Shown piece after piece: positions 33,622-43,223 of a stretch of DNA of 64,000 nucleotides. Below the pieces are notes generated by a model that was not told the DNA's origin, ran no database searches, and saw only the letters and a program-made list of their open reading frames with translations. Positions within the stretch are counted from its first letter, which is position 1. Each line of letters starts with the position of its first letter. The stretch spans positions 230,580-294,579 of the forward strand of contig DATHBD010000062.1 in the NCBI GenBank assembly GCA_035296325.1. The letters run 5' to 3'. Position numbers and translations under genes: made by a program. Origin of the DNA: DATHBD01 sp035296325. GTDB taxonomy: Bacteria; Actinomycetota; Actinomycetes; Mycobacteriales; Micromonosporaceae.

Positions 33622-35076
33622 TCAACTCGGGGAATGTGGTCGTCCCGCTGCCGCTTCGCGGTCTGCCTGCAGCAGCAGTCCCACGCCGCCGCGGCGCGGG
33701 TCGCCGGCCGCCCCGCCGCGACCCACCGCGCTGGCGCCGCCGAAGTAGTGGTCCAGGCGATCCCAGCGGTGCACCGCGTAGCCGGCCGCTTCGAGCGCGG
33801 TCAGCTCCTCCTCCGAGCAGCCCGGCTCCGCGTAGACGGCGGTGGGCCCCCCGGCCGGGTCGGCGACCGGGTGGAACCGCGGTCCGCTGATCGCCTCCGT
33901 CATGCTGGTGCCCCGGACCAGCACGTTGACCAGGGTGTGCAGCAGCGCGGTCCGGATCCGGGAGGCACCCGCCGAGCCGGCGGCCACGACCAGCTCGCCC
34001 GCGTGATCGACGCCGACCAGCGGGCACATGTTCGACGACATCCGGTCACCCGCCCGCACGCCGGGCTCGATCAGCTCACCCTCGCCGAGCATCGAGTTGA
34101 GGTGCACACCGAGCCCTGGCAGCCACACCGCGGCGCCGATGCCGAGGGTCGTGGTGACCACGCAGGCGTTGCCGTCGGCATCCACGACGGAGATGTTCGT
34201 GGTGTCGCCCACCCGCTGGCGCCCGTAGGTGACGAGTGCGTCCGCGAGCGCGACGGCCCGGTCGCCGGGCGTCAGCGAGGCGAGATCCGGCGGTAGCGAG
34301 GCGATCGTCGGGATCACCCGGCTCATGTCGTTGCGAGCGTGCAGCCGTACGCCGGCCAGCGTCGTGTGCTCCACCGGCACCGAGAGCACCCGGTACGCCG
34401 CCAGGTCGGCCGGGCCGATCGCGCCACCACCGGCCCGGACCGCCTCCACCACGCGCTGACCGATCCATCCGGTGTAGAACGCGGCCGGGCCCTCGTCGGC
34501 GAGCGTGGCCAGTGCGGTGTCCAGACCGGGGTGGTGGAGCAGGTCGCCACCCTGGAGCAACGTGCCGCCGGGAGCGTAGATAGCACCGCCGGGCCCCGGC
34601 AGCAGGGCAGGCATGACGGTGACGAGGGTGCGGGCCTGAGCGGTGGGCAGCACCACGCCGCTGCGGGCCAGGCTCATCGCCGGTGCCACGACCCGGTGCC
34701 ACGGCAGGCGGCCCCACCTGCGGTGCACCTCGCCGCAGCCGGCCGGCACGCCGGGCACGCCGACGCTGGCGCCGCCGATCTCGTACGGCATGGGCACGCT
34801 GCCGAAGAAGACCTCGATCGGCACCATCGGGCCGGCCACCACGTCGCCGTCCAGGCCGGGTACGGCGCAGAAGAAGTCCAGGCAGGTCACCGTGCGGGTG
34901 GCAGCGTCGTAGTAGGTGGCAAAGCCGCCGCCGCCCAGCCCGGTCATGATGGTCTCGGCCACGCAGGACGTGAGCATCGCCGCGACCGCCGCATCAGCTG
35001 CGGAGCCGCCAGCGGCAAGGATGCGCAGGCCCACCTCGGCCGTGGCCGGATGGCCCGCGGCCACACCGGCGGGCAC
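33622..35076 (-). CDS. Gamma-glutamyltransferase family protein
   Basis: Start set at the GTG at 35076: GAGGAG lies 6 nt upstream and the family profile begins at once (VAAGHPATAEVGLRILAAGG). An ATG at 35241 with GGAGG is an alternative and would add 55 low-complexity residues. The 484-residue chain has the Ntn-hydrolase signatures LGGGGFATYYD and GDTTNISVVDADGNA, where Thr292/293 would be the autocleavage point and nucleophile, plus the late RMSSNMCPLV. It transfers or hydrolyses gamma-glutamyl groups. No signal peptide is seen with the chosen start, so it may be cytosolic. Divergent from nuoB. Confidence 0.85.
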   Translation of the reverse strand: MPAGVAAGHPATAEVGLRILAAGGSAADAAVAAMLTSCVAETIMTGLGGGGFATYYDAATRTVTCLDFFCAVPGLDGDVVAGPMVPIEVFFGSVPMPYEIGGASVGVPGVPAGCGEVHRRWGRLPWHRVVAPAMSLARSGVVLPTAQARTLVTVMPALLPGPGGAIYAPGGTLLQGGDLLHHPGLDTALATLADEGPAAFYTGWIGQRVVEAVRAGGGAIGPADLAAYRVLSVPVEHTTLAGVRLHARNDMSRVIPTIASLPPDLASLTPGDRAVALADALVTYGRQRVGDTTNISVVDADGNACVVTTTLGIGAAVWLPGLGVHLNSMLGEGELIEPGVRAGDRMSSNMCPLVGVDHAGELVVAAGSAGASRIRTALLHTLVNVLVRGTSMTEAISGPRFHPVADPAGGPTAVYAEPGCSEEELTALEAAGYAVHRWDRLDHYFGGASAVGRGGAAGDPRRGGVGLLLQADREAAAGRPHSPS

Positions 35077-35335
35077 TGCCTGCTCCTCTCCGTCGTGTGC
35101 GGCATCTCGGGATGTCGTCCAGCGGTGGCGCTGCGATGGTGGGCCTTCGGGCAGCGCGGCTGCCACGGTGCTTCCGGTCACCGGCGGCAGCGTAGTTGCA
35201 TCTGCCGATTCCCGGAGGGTATCGGCCGCATGTCCGGCCATGTTGGCAGCCTCCGACCCGACATTCACCCCCGGGTGTACGTCCGCCGGCCGCGCGCAGG
35301 GGGCGGCAGCCCGCGAGGCAGCTAGGCTGGATGCC

Positions 35336-35878
35336 ATGGCGGGATTGCCGGGCGTACTGGGTGAGCCGATCCGGTTCGTGCTCAACTGGGGCCGGCGCTA
35401 CTCGCTGTGGGTCTTCAACTTCGGGCTGGCCTGCTGCGCCATCGAGTTCATCGCCACGTCGATGGGCCGGCACGACTTCATCCGGCTGGGGGTGATCCCC
35501 TTCGCGCACGGCCCACGCCAGGCCGATCTGATGGTGGTCTCCGGCACGGTCACCGACAAGATGGCGCCCGCGATCAAGCGGCTGTACGACCAGATGCCGG
35601 AGCCCAAGTACGTCATCTCGTTCGGCGCCTGCGCCAACTGCGGTGGCCCGTACTGGGACTCCTACTCGGTGACCAAGGGCGTCGACCAGTTGATCCCGGT
35701 CGACGTGTACATCCCCGGCTGCCCGCCCCGCCCGGAGGCTCTCCTGCACGGGATCATGCGCCTGCAGGAGAAGATCGCCGGCGAGGCGTCCGGGCTGGGT
35801 GGGGTTTCCCGGTCCGACGCCCGCGACCGGGGAGTGCGTGCGCTGTCCGCACCGCCGGTGCGCCCCCCGGCTGGCTAG
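35336..35878 (+). CDS. nuoB: NADH-quinone oxidoreductase subunit B
   Basis: ATG at 35336; 180 residues. The ligands of cluster N2 are present: Cys33-Cys34 in LACCAIEF, Cys99 in FGACANCGG and Cys129 in PGCPPRPEAL. The C-terminal 25 residues are an Arg/Ala/Pro-rich extension. NuoB transfers electrons to quinone at the interface with NuoD and NuoH, but no nuoD follows here. The next nuo gene (nuoC) begins 771 bp downstream because a reversed Uma2-family gene lies in between. Confidence 0.93.
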   Translation: MAGLPGVLGEPIRFVLNWGRRYSLWVFNFGLACCAIEFIATSMGRHDFIRLGVIPFAHGPRQADLMVVSGTVTDKMAPAIKRLYDQMPEPKYVISFGACANCGGPYWDSYSVTKGVDQLIPVDVYIPGCPPRPEALLHGIMRLQEKIAGEASGLGGVSRSDARDRGVRALSAPPVRPPAG

Positions 35879-35882
35879 CCCC

Positions 35883-35944
35883 GCCACGCCGTCATCCGGG
35901 CGGCTGACCAGCCACGCCGTCATCCGGGCGGCTGACCAGCCACG
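35883..35944. repeat. 28-bp tandem duplication at the Uma2 gene 3' end
   Basis: A 28-bp unit is present twice in full (35883-35910 and 35911-35938) with six further bases of a third copy. The stop codon of the Uma2 gene lies in the second unit, and the first contains the duplicated last codons. Confidence 0.85.
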
Positions 35945-36504
35945 ATGTCGGACGGCCGCACGACGACCGGGTACGGCGCTGCCACGGTGACCGCCTCGTC
36001 GCCGGTGGCCTTCGCCGTCTCGACGTACTTCCCGTCGCGCAGGTCGTAGGCGAGGAAACTCGGCACGTCCGGGTCGAGGACCCAGAAGGACGCCACCCCA
36101 CTGCGCGCGTAGGTGGTCGGCTTGAGCAGCAGGTCCTTGCTGCGCGTGCTCTCCGACAGCACCTCCACGGCGAGCACCGGTGGGTGTTGGAGATGCTTTT
36201 CACCGACCTGGTCGCGCCGGACGACCAGCACGTCGGGCTGCAGCGATCGGCCCCGCGTCGGGCGGAAGTCCAGCGGGGCGACGAACACCTCCAGCTCGGG
36301 CGGGCAGTCCGCGTACAGCAGGCGGTAAATGGCGAGCACTGCCCGCTGGTGGCGGGGGACCGGCGCCGGGCTCACAACGAGGACGCCGTCGAAGAGTTCG
36401 TACTGCAGGCCGTCATCGGGCAGCCCGTCCAGGTCGTCCGCCGTCCAGGCCCGCCCGGTGGGCAGCCACGGATTGTTCTGGCCGGTCACCGTCATGACAG
36501 TCAT
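35920..36504 (-). CDS. Uma2-family PD-(D/E)xK endonuclease-like protein
   Basis: Start at the ATG at 36504 with GAGAGG upstream; 194 residues. The Uma2/DUF820 fold is recognised by YELFDGVLVVSPAP, LQPDVLVVRRD (catalytic Asp), LAVEVLSEST followed by K (E-x-S...K), and ARSGVASFWVLDPD. The family has a restriction-endonuclease core, is multiplied in many actinomycetes and cyanobacteria, and its biological role is unclear. It is placed in reverse orientation between nuoB and nuoC, with its own promoter region near the nuoC start. Insertion into an older operon is likely. Confidence 0.87.
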   Translation of the reverse strand: MTVMTVTGQNNPWLPTGRAWTADDLDGLPDDGLQYELFDGVLVVSPAPVPRHQRAVLAIYRLLYADCPPELEVFVAPLDFRPTRGRSLQPDVLVVRRDQVGEKHLQHPPVLAVEVLSESTRSKDLLLKPTTYARSGVASFWVLDPDVPSFLAYDLRDGKYVETAKATGDEAVTVAAPYPVVVRPSDIVAGQPPG

Positions 36505-36569
36505 CGTGCACCTCTCCCCGTCCCATGTCACCCGACCCTGCCCGGCCCGGCGAGATGGACGCAACCCCC

Positions 36570-36612
36570 TGTGGACAACGGCGGCGGCACGGCAGAACAG
36601 GCCTGTGGACAA
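36570..36612. promoter_or_regulatory. Pair of DnaA-box-like sites
   Basis: TGTGGACAA occurs at 36570-36578 and again at 36604-36612, same orientation, 34 bp apart. The reverse complement TTGTCCACA is the high-GC actinobacterial DnaA box. They lie between the divergent Uma2 and nuoC starts. Confidence 0.45.
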
Positions 36613-36649
36613 CGACAGCGCGCACCCGCCGCGGCCGTAGGATCGCGAC

Positions 36650-37381
36650 ATGACCCCGGAGCAACTCGGCGCCGCAGTGGCGACGGTGCTGGCCCTGGAC
36701 CCCGCGGCGGCGTCGGTGTCCGGCGGCGGCGCCCACGCGCGGGCCACCGTCGACGTGCCGGTCGCGACGTGGGTCGACGCCGTCCGGGTGGCCCGCGACG
36801 ACGCCACCATCGGGTGCGACTTCTTCGACTGGCTCTCGGCGGTTGACGAGTTGGCCGAGGGCTTCACCGTGCTGGTGCACCTGTGGTCGGTCCGGCACCG
36901 GCACGGGGTGCTGCTGCGGACCCGGATTCCCCGGCACCCGCCGGTCGTCGCGTCGATCGTGGCCGTCTTTCCCGGCGCGACGTGGCACGAGCGGGAGACC
37001 CACGAGATGTTCGGCATCGAGTTCGCCGGCCACTCCGCGCCGGCGCCGTTGCTGCTGCCGCCGGAGTTCGAGGGGCACCCGCTGCGCAAGGACTTCATCC
37101 TGGCCACCCGCGTGGCCAAGCCGTGGCCGGGCGCCAAGGAGCCGGGGGAGAGCGAGCACGCCGCCGGCCGTCGCCAGCCGATGCGCCCGCCCGGCGTGCC
37201 GGACCCGGCGCAGTGGGGTCCGCGCGCCGTCCCCGTGCAGGGCGCCGTCCCCGTGCAAGACGCCGTCCCCGTGCAAGACGCCGTCCCCGTCCAGGACGCC
37301 GGCCAGGCGCCCCGCCCCGGCGAGGCGACCGGTCCGACCGGCGCCGGTGGCGACGTTGCCGGCACAGCGGGGGAGGGCTGA
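36650..37381 (+). CDS. nuoC: NADH-quinone oxidoreductase subunit C
   Basis: The 243-residue protein has the 30-kDa subunit core: DFFDWLSAVDE, VLLRTRIPRHPPVVASIVAVFPGATWHERETHEMFGIEF and GHPLRKDF. The last 75 residues are a Pro/Gly-rich extension that contains four 6-residue repeats (xAVPVQ) encoded by 18-bp tandem DNA repeats. NuoC is a connecting-module subunit normally joined to NuoD, which is absent here. ATG at 36650; nuoH starts 1 bp after its stop. Confidence 0.9.
   Translation: MTPEQLGAAVATVLALDPAAASVSGGGAHARATVDVPVATWVDAVRVARDDATIGCDFFDWLSAVDELAEGFTVLVHLWSVRHRHGVLLRTRIPRHPPVVASIVAVFPGATWHERETHEMFGIEFAGHSAPAPLLLPPEFEGHPLRKDFILATRVAKPWPGAKEPGESEHAAGRRQPMRPPGVPDPAQWGPRAVPVQGAVPVQDAVPVQDAVPVQDAGQAPRPGEATGPTGAGGDVAGTAGEG
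37223..37294 (+). repeat. 18-bp tandem repeat within nuoC, four copies
   Basis: Four adjacent 18-bp units containing GCCGTCCCCGTGCA encode RAVPVQ, GAVPVQ, DAVPVQ and DAVPVQ in the disordered C-terminus of NuoC. In-frame length keeps the gene open if copy number changes. Confidence 0.85.
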
Positions 37382-37382
37382 C

Positions 37383-38348
37383 ATGCCGGTGTGGGTGGAA
37401 CTCGGGATCCGGGTGCTCGCCGTGGTGGCGGCGTTCCTCACCCTGCCGCTCGTCGTCGGGCAGGTGGAGCACAAGGTGATGGCGCACATGCAGGGTCGGC
37501 TCGGCCCGATGTACGCCGGCGGTTTCCACGGCTGGGCGCAGCTCATCGCCGACGGGGTGAAGTTCGTGCAGAAGGAGGACGTCACGCCGCGCGCCGCGGA
37601 TCGGGCCGTGTTCCGGCTCGCCCCGGTGGTCGCGCTGCTGCCCTACCTCGCCGTTCTGCTGGTGATTCCGCTCGGTCCGAGCGGGCTGGTCGCCCAGCCG
37701 CTCGACATCGGCCTCTTCTTCGTGCTCGCCGTGGTCGGCATCGGGGTGGTGGCGGTGCTGATGGCGGCGTGGTCCTCGGCGAACAAGTACGCGCTGCTGG
37801 GCGGGCTGCGGGCGGCGGCGCAACTGCTCGGGTACGAGTTGCCGTTCGTGCTCGCGGCCGCGTCGGTGGCGATGGCGGCCGGCACGCTGTCGTTGTCCGG
37901 CATCGTCGAGGCGTGGCAGCCGTGGTGGCTGATCTGGCAGCTGCCGGCCATGGTGATCTTCTTCGTCGCGGGGCTGGCCGAGATCCGTCGGCCACCGTTC
38001 GACATGCCGATCGCGGACTCCGAGCTGGTCTTCGGTTACATGGTGGAGTACACCGGGCTGCGGTTCGCGTTCTTCCTGCTCGCCGAGTACGTCGGCATCG
38101 TGGTGATCGCAGCGCTCACCACGGTGCTGTTCCTCGGCGGGTGGCGCGGGCCGTTCGGGCTGGACGAGGAGCTGGGCTGGCTCTGGACCCTGGCCAAGCT
38201 GTTCGCCGTGGCGTTCGTGATCATCTGGTTCCGGGTGGCGTTTCCGCGGCTGCGCGAGGACCAACTGCAGCGACTGTGCTGGCTGGTCCTGGTGCCGGCG
38301 GCACTGCTGCAGCTCGTGCTGACCGCGGCCGTCCGGGTCGCGTGGTAG
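37383..38348 (+). CDS. nuoH: NADH-quinone oxidoreductase subunit H
   Basis: ATG at 37383, one base after the nuoC stop. The 321-residue protein has about eight membrane helices and family signatures: HMQGRLGPMYAGGFHG, ADGVKFVQKED, ELPF in TM5, and AEIRRPPFDMPIADSELVFGY, the quinone-site loop region. NuoH forms the quinone chamber together with NuoB and NuoD. Intact and of normal length. Confidence 0.94.
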   Translation: MPVWVELGIRVLAVVAAFLTLPLVVGQVEHKVMAHMQGRLGPMYAGGFHGWAQLIADGVKFVQKEDVTPRAADRAVFRLAPVVALLPYLAVLLVIPLGPSGLVAQPLDIGLFFVLAVVGIGVVAVLMAAWSSANKYALLGGLRAAAQLLGYELPFVLAAASVAMAAGTLSLSGIVEAWQPWWLIWQLPAMVIFFVAGLAEIRRPPFDMPIADSELVFGYMVEYTGLRFAFFLLAEYVGIVVIAALTTVLFLGGWRGPFGLDEELGWLWTLAKLFAVAFVIIWFRVAFPRLREDQLQRLCWLVLVPAALLQLVLTAAVRVAW

Positions 38349-38381
38349 CGGGCAGCGGCATCGAAGGGCAGGATGGAGACC

Positions 38382-38465
38382 ATGAGCGAGCGTGAGCGAG
38401 CGAATCGGTTGGCTCAGCGCGTGGTGCCGCACGGCGCGGGTGAGCGAAGCGAGGCCGCGGCGTGA
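38382..38465 (+). CDS. 27-residue charged leader ORF coupled to nuoI
   Basis: ATG at 38382 with GGAG upstream; its TGA overlaps the nuoI GTG as GTGA. The peptide MSERERANRLAQRVVPHGAG... is basic and Ala-rich. The DNA contains repeated GAGCGAGCG and GAGCGAAGCGAG units of a type that recurs between genes in Micromonosporaceae. It may be a coupling leader or simply a translated intergenic repeat. Confidence 0.35.
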   Translation: MSERERANRLAQRVVPHGAGERSEAAA

Positions 38466-39013
38466 GTGGGGTGCCGGGAAGCGGACTGGTCAAAGGGCTG
38501 GCGGTGACCCTGGGCACGATGACCCGTCGGGCCCACACCCAGCAGTACCCGGACGTCGCACCCGAGCTGCCGCCCCGTTCCCGGGGGGTGATCGCCCTCC
38601 TCGAGGAGAACTGCACGGTCTGCATGCTGTGCGCCCGCGAGTGCCCCGACTGGTGCATCTACATCGACTCCCACAAGGAGGAGGTGACGGTCCCCGGCGC
38701 GGCCCGCCCTCGCCAGCAGAACATGCTGGACCGGTTCGCCATCGACTACTCCCTCTGCATGTACTGCGGGATCTGCATCGAGGTGTGCCCCTTCGACGCG
38801 CTGCACTGGTCACCCGAGTTCGAGTACGCCGAGTTCGACGTCCGCGATCTCCTGCACGAGAAGGACCGGCTCGGCGAGTGGCTGCCGACCGTGCCGGCGC
38901 CCCCGGCCCACGACCCCAACGGCGAGCTCGCCAAGGAGGAGACCGCGGCCGCCCGCAAGGCCGCCACCCAGGTCGCGACGCCGCCCTCGCAGGGCACGCC
39001 GACCGGCCCGTAG
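38462..39013 (+). CDS. nuoI: NADH-quinone oxidoreductase subunit I
   Basis: GTG at 38462; 183 residues. Two 4Fe-4S ferredoxin motifs are complete: Cys51, 54, 57, 61 in CTVCMLCAREC and Cys99, 102, 105, 109 in CMYCGICIEVC. They hold clusters N6a and N6b, which pass electrons to NuoB. The C-terminal 40 residues are an Ala/Lys/Thr-rich tail. Separated from nuoH by 113 bp containing the GAGCGAGCG-type repeat. Confidence 0.94.
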   Translation: MSGVPGSGLVKGLAVTLGTMTRRAHTQQYPDVAPELPPRSRGVIALLEENCTVCMLCARECPDWCIYIDSHKEEVTVPGAARPRQQNMLDRFAIDYSLCMYCGICIEVCPFDALHWSPEFEYAEFDVRDLLHEKDRLGEWLPTVPAPPAHDPNGELAKEETAAARKAATQVATPPSQGTPTGP

Positions 39014-39054
39014 CGGTAGCGGAACCCATCGGTGGGTGATGGCAGGATGACGCC

Positions 39055-39558
39055 ATGACCACGGCCGACCTTCTGCTCACCGCCTTCGGTGCGGTCGCGG
39101 TGGGCTCGGCCACGCTCGTGGTCCGCACCCGGCACATCGTGCGGGCGGGCCTCTGGCTCGTCGTCACGCTCGGCGCGGTCGCCGCCCTCTACCTGGTGTT
39201 GTCGGCCGAGATGGTCGCCTGGGTGCAGATCCTGCTCTACGTCGGCGCGGTCGTCGTCCTGCTGCTCTTCGCGGTGATGCTCACCCGCGCGCCGATCGGC
39301 GCGAGCGACGACCTGGACCGCCCGGCCGGCCCGGCGGTGCTGGTGGGCGGCGGCGCCGGCCTCGGTCTCGCGGCGCTACTGGTCGAGGCCTACCGCTGGT
39401 CGCGCGTCGACCTCGGCGATGCCGGTACGGCGAGCGTGCTCGGCACTGAGCTGTTCCGCTCCTGGGTGCTGCCCTTCGAGCTGGTCTCCGTCCTCCTCCT
39501 CGCCGCCCTGATCGGCGCCATCGTGCTGTCCCGCCCCGACGTCGAGGAGCCGAGCTGA
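39055..39558 (+). CDS. nuoJ: NADH-quinone oxidoreductase subunit J
   Basis: The 167-residue protein has five membrane helices. LVVTLGAVAALYLVLSAEMVAWVQILLYVGAVVVLLLFAVML, the TM3 pi-bulge region characteristic of NuoJ, is clear (Gly and Tyr in VQILLYVGAV). Part of the proton-translocating arm next to NuoK. Its TGA overlaps the nuoK ATG by one base. Confidence 0.92.
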   Translation: MTTADLLLTAFGAVAVGSATLVVRTRHIVRAGLWLVVTLGAVAALYLVLSAEMVAWVQILLYVGAVVVLLLFAVMLTRAPIGASDDLDRPAGPAVLVGGGAGLGLAALLVEAYRWSRVDLGDAGTASVLGTELFRSWVLPFELVSVLLLAALIGAIVLSRPDVEEPS

Positions 39559-39875
39559 TGCACCCGGTCATCCCGTACGTCGTGGCGGCGCTGCTGTTCG
39601 GCATCGGCGTCTACGGCGTGCTGGTGCGCCGCAACGCCGTGCTCGTGCTGATGGCGGTGGAGATCATGCTGAACGCCGTGAACCTCGTGTTCGTGACCGC
39701 CGACGCCACGGTGCGGGCCGCCCTGCCGGCCAGTGGGCAGGTTTTCGCGTTGTTCCTCATCGTGCTCGCCGCCGCCGAGATCGGCGTCGGCCTCGCGATC
39801 GTGCTGCAGCTGTACCGGCTGCGCCGCAGCGTCACCGTGGACGAGGTGTCCCTGGCGGGCCGCGATGACGGTTGA
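39558..39875 (+). CDS. nuoK: NADH-quinone oxidoreductase subunit K
   Basis: The 105-residue protein has three membrane helices and the buried glutamates in VLMAVEIMLNAVNL and LAAAEIGVGLAIV that take part in proton transfer. Overlaps nuoJ by 1 nt and nuoL by 11 nt. Confidence 0.94.
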   Translation: MHPVIPYVVAALLFGIGVYGVLVRRNAVLVLMAVEIMLNAVNLVFVTADATVRAALPASGQVFALFLIVLAAAEIGVGLAIVLQLYRLRRSVTVDEVSLAGRDDG

Positions 39876-41705
39876 CGCGCTGGGCGCCGCGCTTCCGGCG
39901 GTACCGTTCGCGGCCGCGCTGCTCGGGCTCGGACTCCCCGGCGGCCCCCGGGACGCACGCCGGCCCGCCGCCGCCCTCGGCGCGGGTGCGGCAGCCGTCA
40001 CCGTCGTGCTGGCCACGCTGCTGCTCCTGCGCCCGGCGAGCGGCCCCGACGCCGGCGTGTCCATCGTGGATTTCGGCGGGCTCCGGGTGACGTTCGGGAC
40101 CTGGGTGGACGGCACGGCCGCCATGGTGTCGCTGGCGGTGGCGCTGGTGGCACTCGCCGTGCAGGTGTACTCGATCTCCTACCTCGCCGGCGACGACCGG
40201 TACCCGCCGTACGCCGCGCAGGTCAGCCTCTTCACCGCGGCGATGCTGCTGGTCGTCGTGTCCGGTGACCTGATTGTCCTGCTGATCGGCTGGGAGGTGA
40301 TGGGCATCTGCTCGTACCTCCTCATCGGCCACGACCGCACCCTGCCGGAAGCGCCGCGCGCCGCGGTCAAGGCCTTCCTGGTGACCCGCGTCGGGGATGT
40401 CGGCTTCCTCCTCGGCATCGCGTTGCTCGGCGTGCACGCCGGCAGCTTCCGGATCGCCGACGTCCTCGCCGCCGACCTCTCCGGCGGCGTGCGGACGGCC
40501 GCCTGCCTGCTGCTGCTCGCCGGCGTCGCCGGCAAGAGCGCGCAGTTCCCGCTGCACACCTGGCTGCCCGACGCGATGGCCGGCCCCACGCCGATCTCCG
40601 CCCTGATCCACGCCGCCACCATGGTCGCGGCCGGCGTCTACGTCGTCGCCCGGCTCTATCCGCTCTTCACCGCGGCGCCGACCGCGCTCGCCGTGCTCGC
40701 GGTGATGGCCGCGATCACGATGCTCCTGGGCGCCGCGGCCGCGCTCGCGCAGCAGGACGTGAAGCGGGTGCTGGCCTGGTCCACGGTGAGCCAGCTGGGG
40801 TACATGACCGGCGCGCTCGCGGTCGGCGGGCGCGGCCCGGCGCTGTTCCACCTCCTGACCCACGCCGCGTTCAAGGCGCTGCTGTTCCTCGCGGCCGGGG
40901 CGCTGATCCACGCCGTCGGCAGCAACCTGATGGCCGCGATGGGCGGGCTGCGCCGCGGCATGCCGGCGACCTTCCTCGCGACGACGATCGGGCTCGCCGC
41001 GCTGGCCGGGGTGCCCCCGCTCGCCGGTTTCTGGAGCAAGGACGCGATCCTCGCCGCCGCGCGGGGCGAGGGCCCGGCGCCGTCGTGGGCGACGTCGCTG
41101 GTCTGGCTCGCCGCGCTCACCACCGTGGGCCTGACCGGCTGGTACGCCATGCGCCTGTGGCTGCGCGTCTTCTTCGGACCACCCGGCAGTCCGGACGCCG
41201 AGCACCCGCACGAACCGCCATGGACGATGCGGGCGCCGATGCTGCTCCTCGCGATCCCCGCCGCCGGGCTCGGCTTCGCCGCACTGTGGTCGCCGTTCCG
41301 CCGGCGGCTGGACGCCGACGAGCTGGTGCACCTCGATCTGTGGGCACTGCTGCCGTTCGCCCTGGCCGCGGTGGGCGCGCTGCTGGCGTGGCGGGCCTGG
41401 CGCGCCGACCCGGTCGGGGATACGGCCCGGTTACTGCCGGCCCGCCGCACCCTCGCCGCGGCGCTGCACCTCGACGCGGTTCAGGACGCGCTGGTCACCA
41501 GGCCGGTGACCCGGCTCGCCGCGGTCACCCGGCGCGGTGACGAGGTGCTGGTCGACGGCGCGGTCGGTGCGACCGGCGCGGGCACGTCCGGTCTCGGCGG
41601 CCTGCTCGACCGAGGGCACCGGGCCACGCTGCCCCGGGCGATCACCGCCGCGCTCGGCGGTCTGGTACTGCTCGGCGTCGTCGTCGCGGCCGCGGGGTTG
41701 CTCCG

Positions 41706-41709
<4 letters not shown>
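39865..41709 (+). CDS. nuoL: NADH-quinone oxidoreductase subunit L
   Basis: Start at the ATG at 39865, overlapping nuoK by 11 nt; 614 residues. Antiporter-like core motifs: SGDLIVLLIGWEVMGICSYLLIG (key Glu of TM5), HTWLPDAMAGPTPISALIHAATMVAAGVY with Lys in GKSAQFPLH, AALAQQDVKRVLAWSTVSQLGYM and THAAFKALLFLAAG. A C-terminal extension with the lateral helix region follows. It is the most distal of the proton-pumping subunits. Overlaps nuoM by 4 nt. Confidence 0.94.

Positions 41710-43219
<1,510 letters not shown>

Positions 43220-43223
<4 letters not shown>

Noticed and set aside
35077..35241. Use of the ATG at 35241 as gamma-glutamyltransferase start
   Set aside because: It adds 55 low-complexity residues without a signal peptide; the GTG at 35076 has a better-placed ribosome site and starts at the family domain. 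Kept only as an alternative.
35883..37294. Tandem repeats as a possible CRISPR array
   Set aside because: The units are directly adjacent without spacers, lie in coding ends, and no cas gene is present.
39832..41331. A 499-codon reverse-strand frame inside nuoL
   Set aside because: No domain, composition typical of an antisense shadow of a membrane protein gene.
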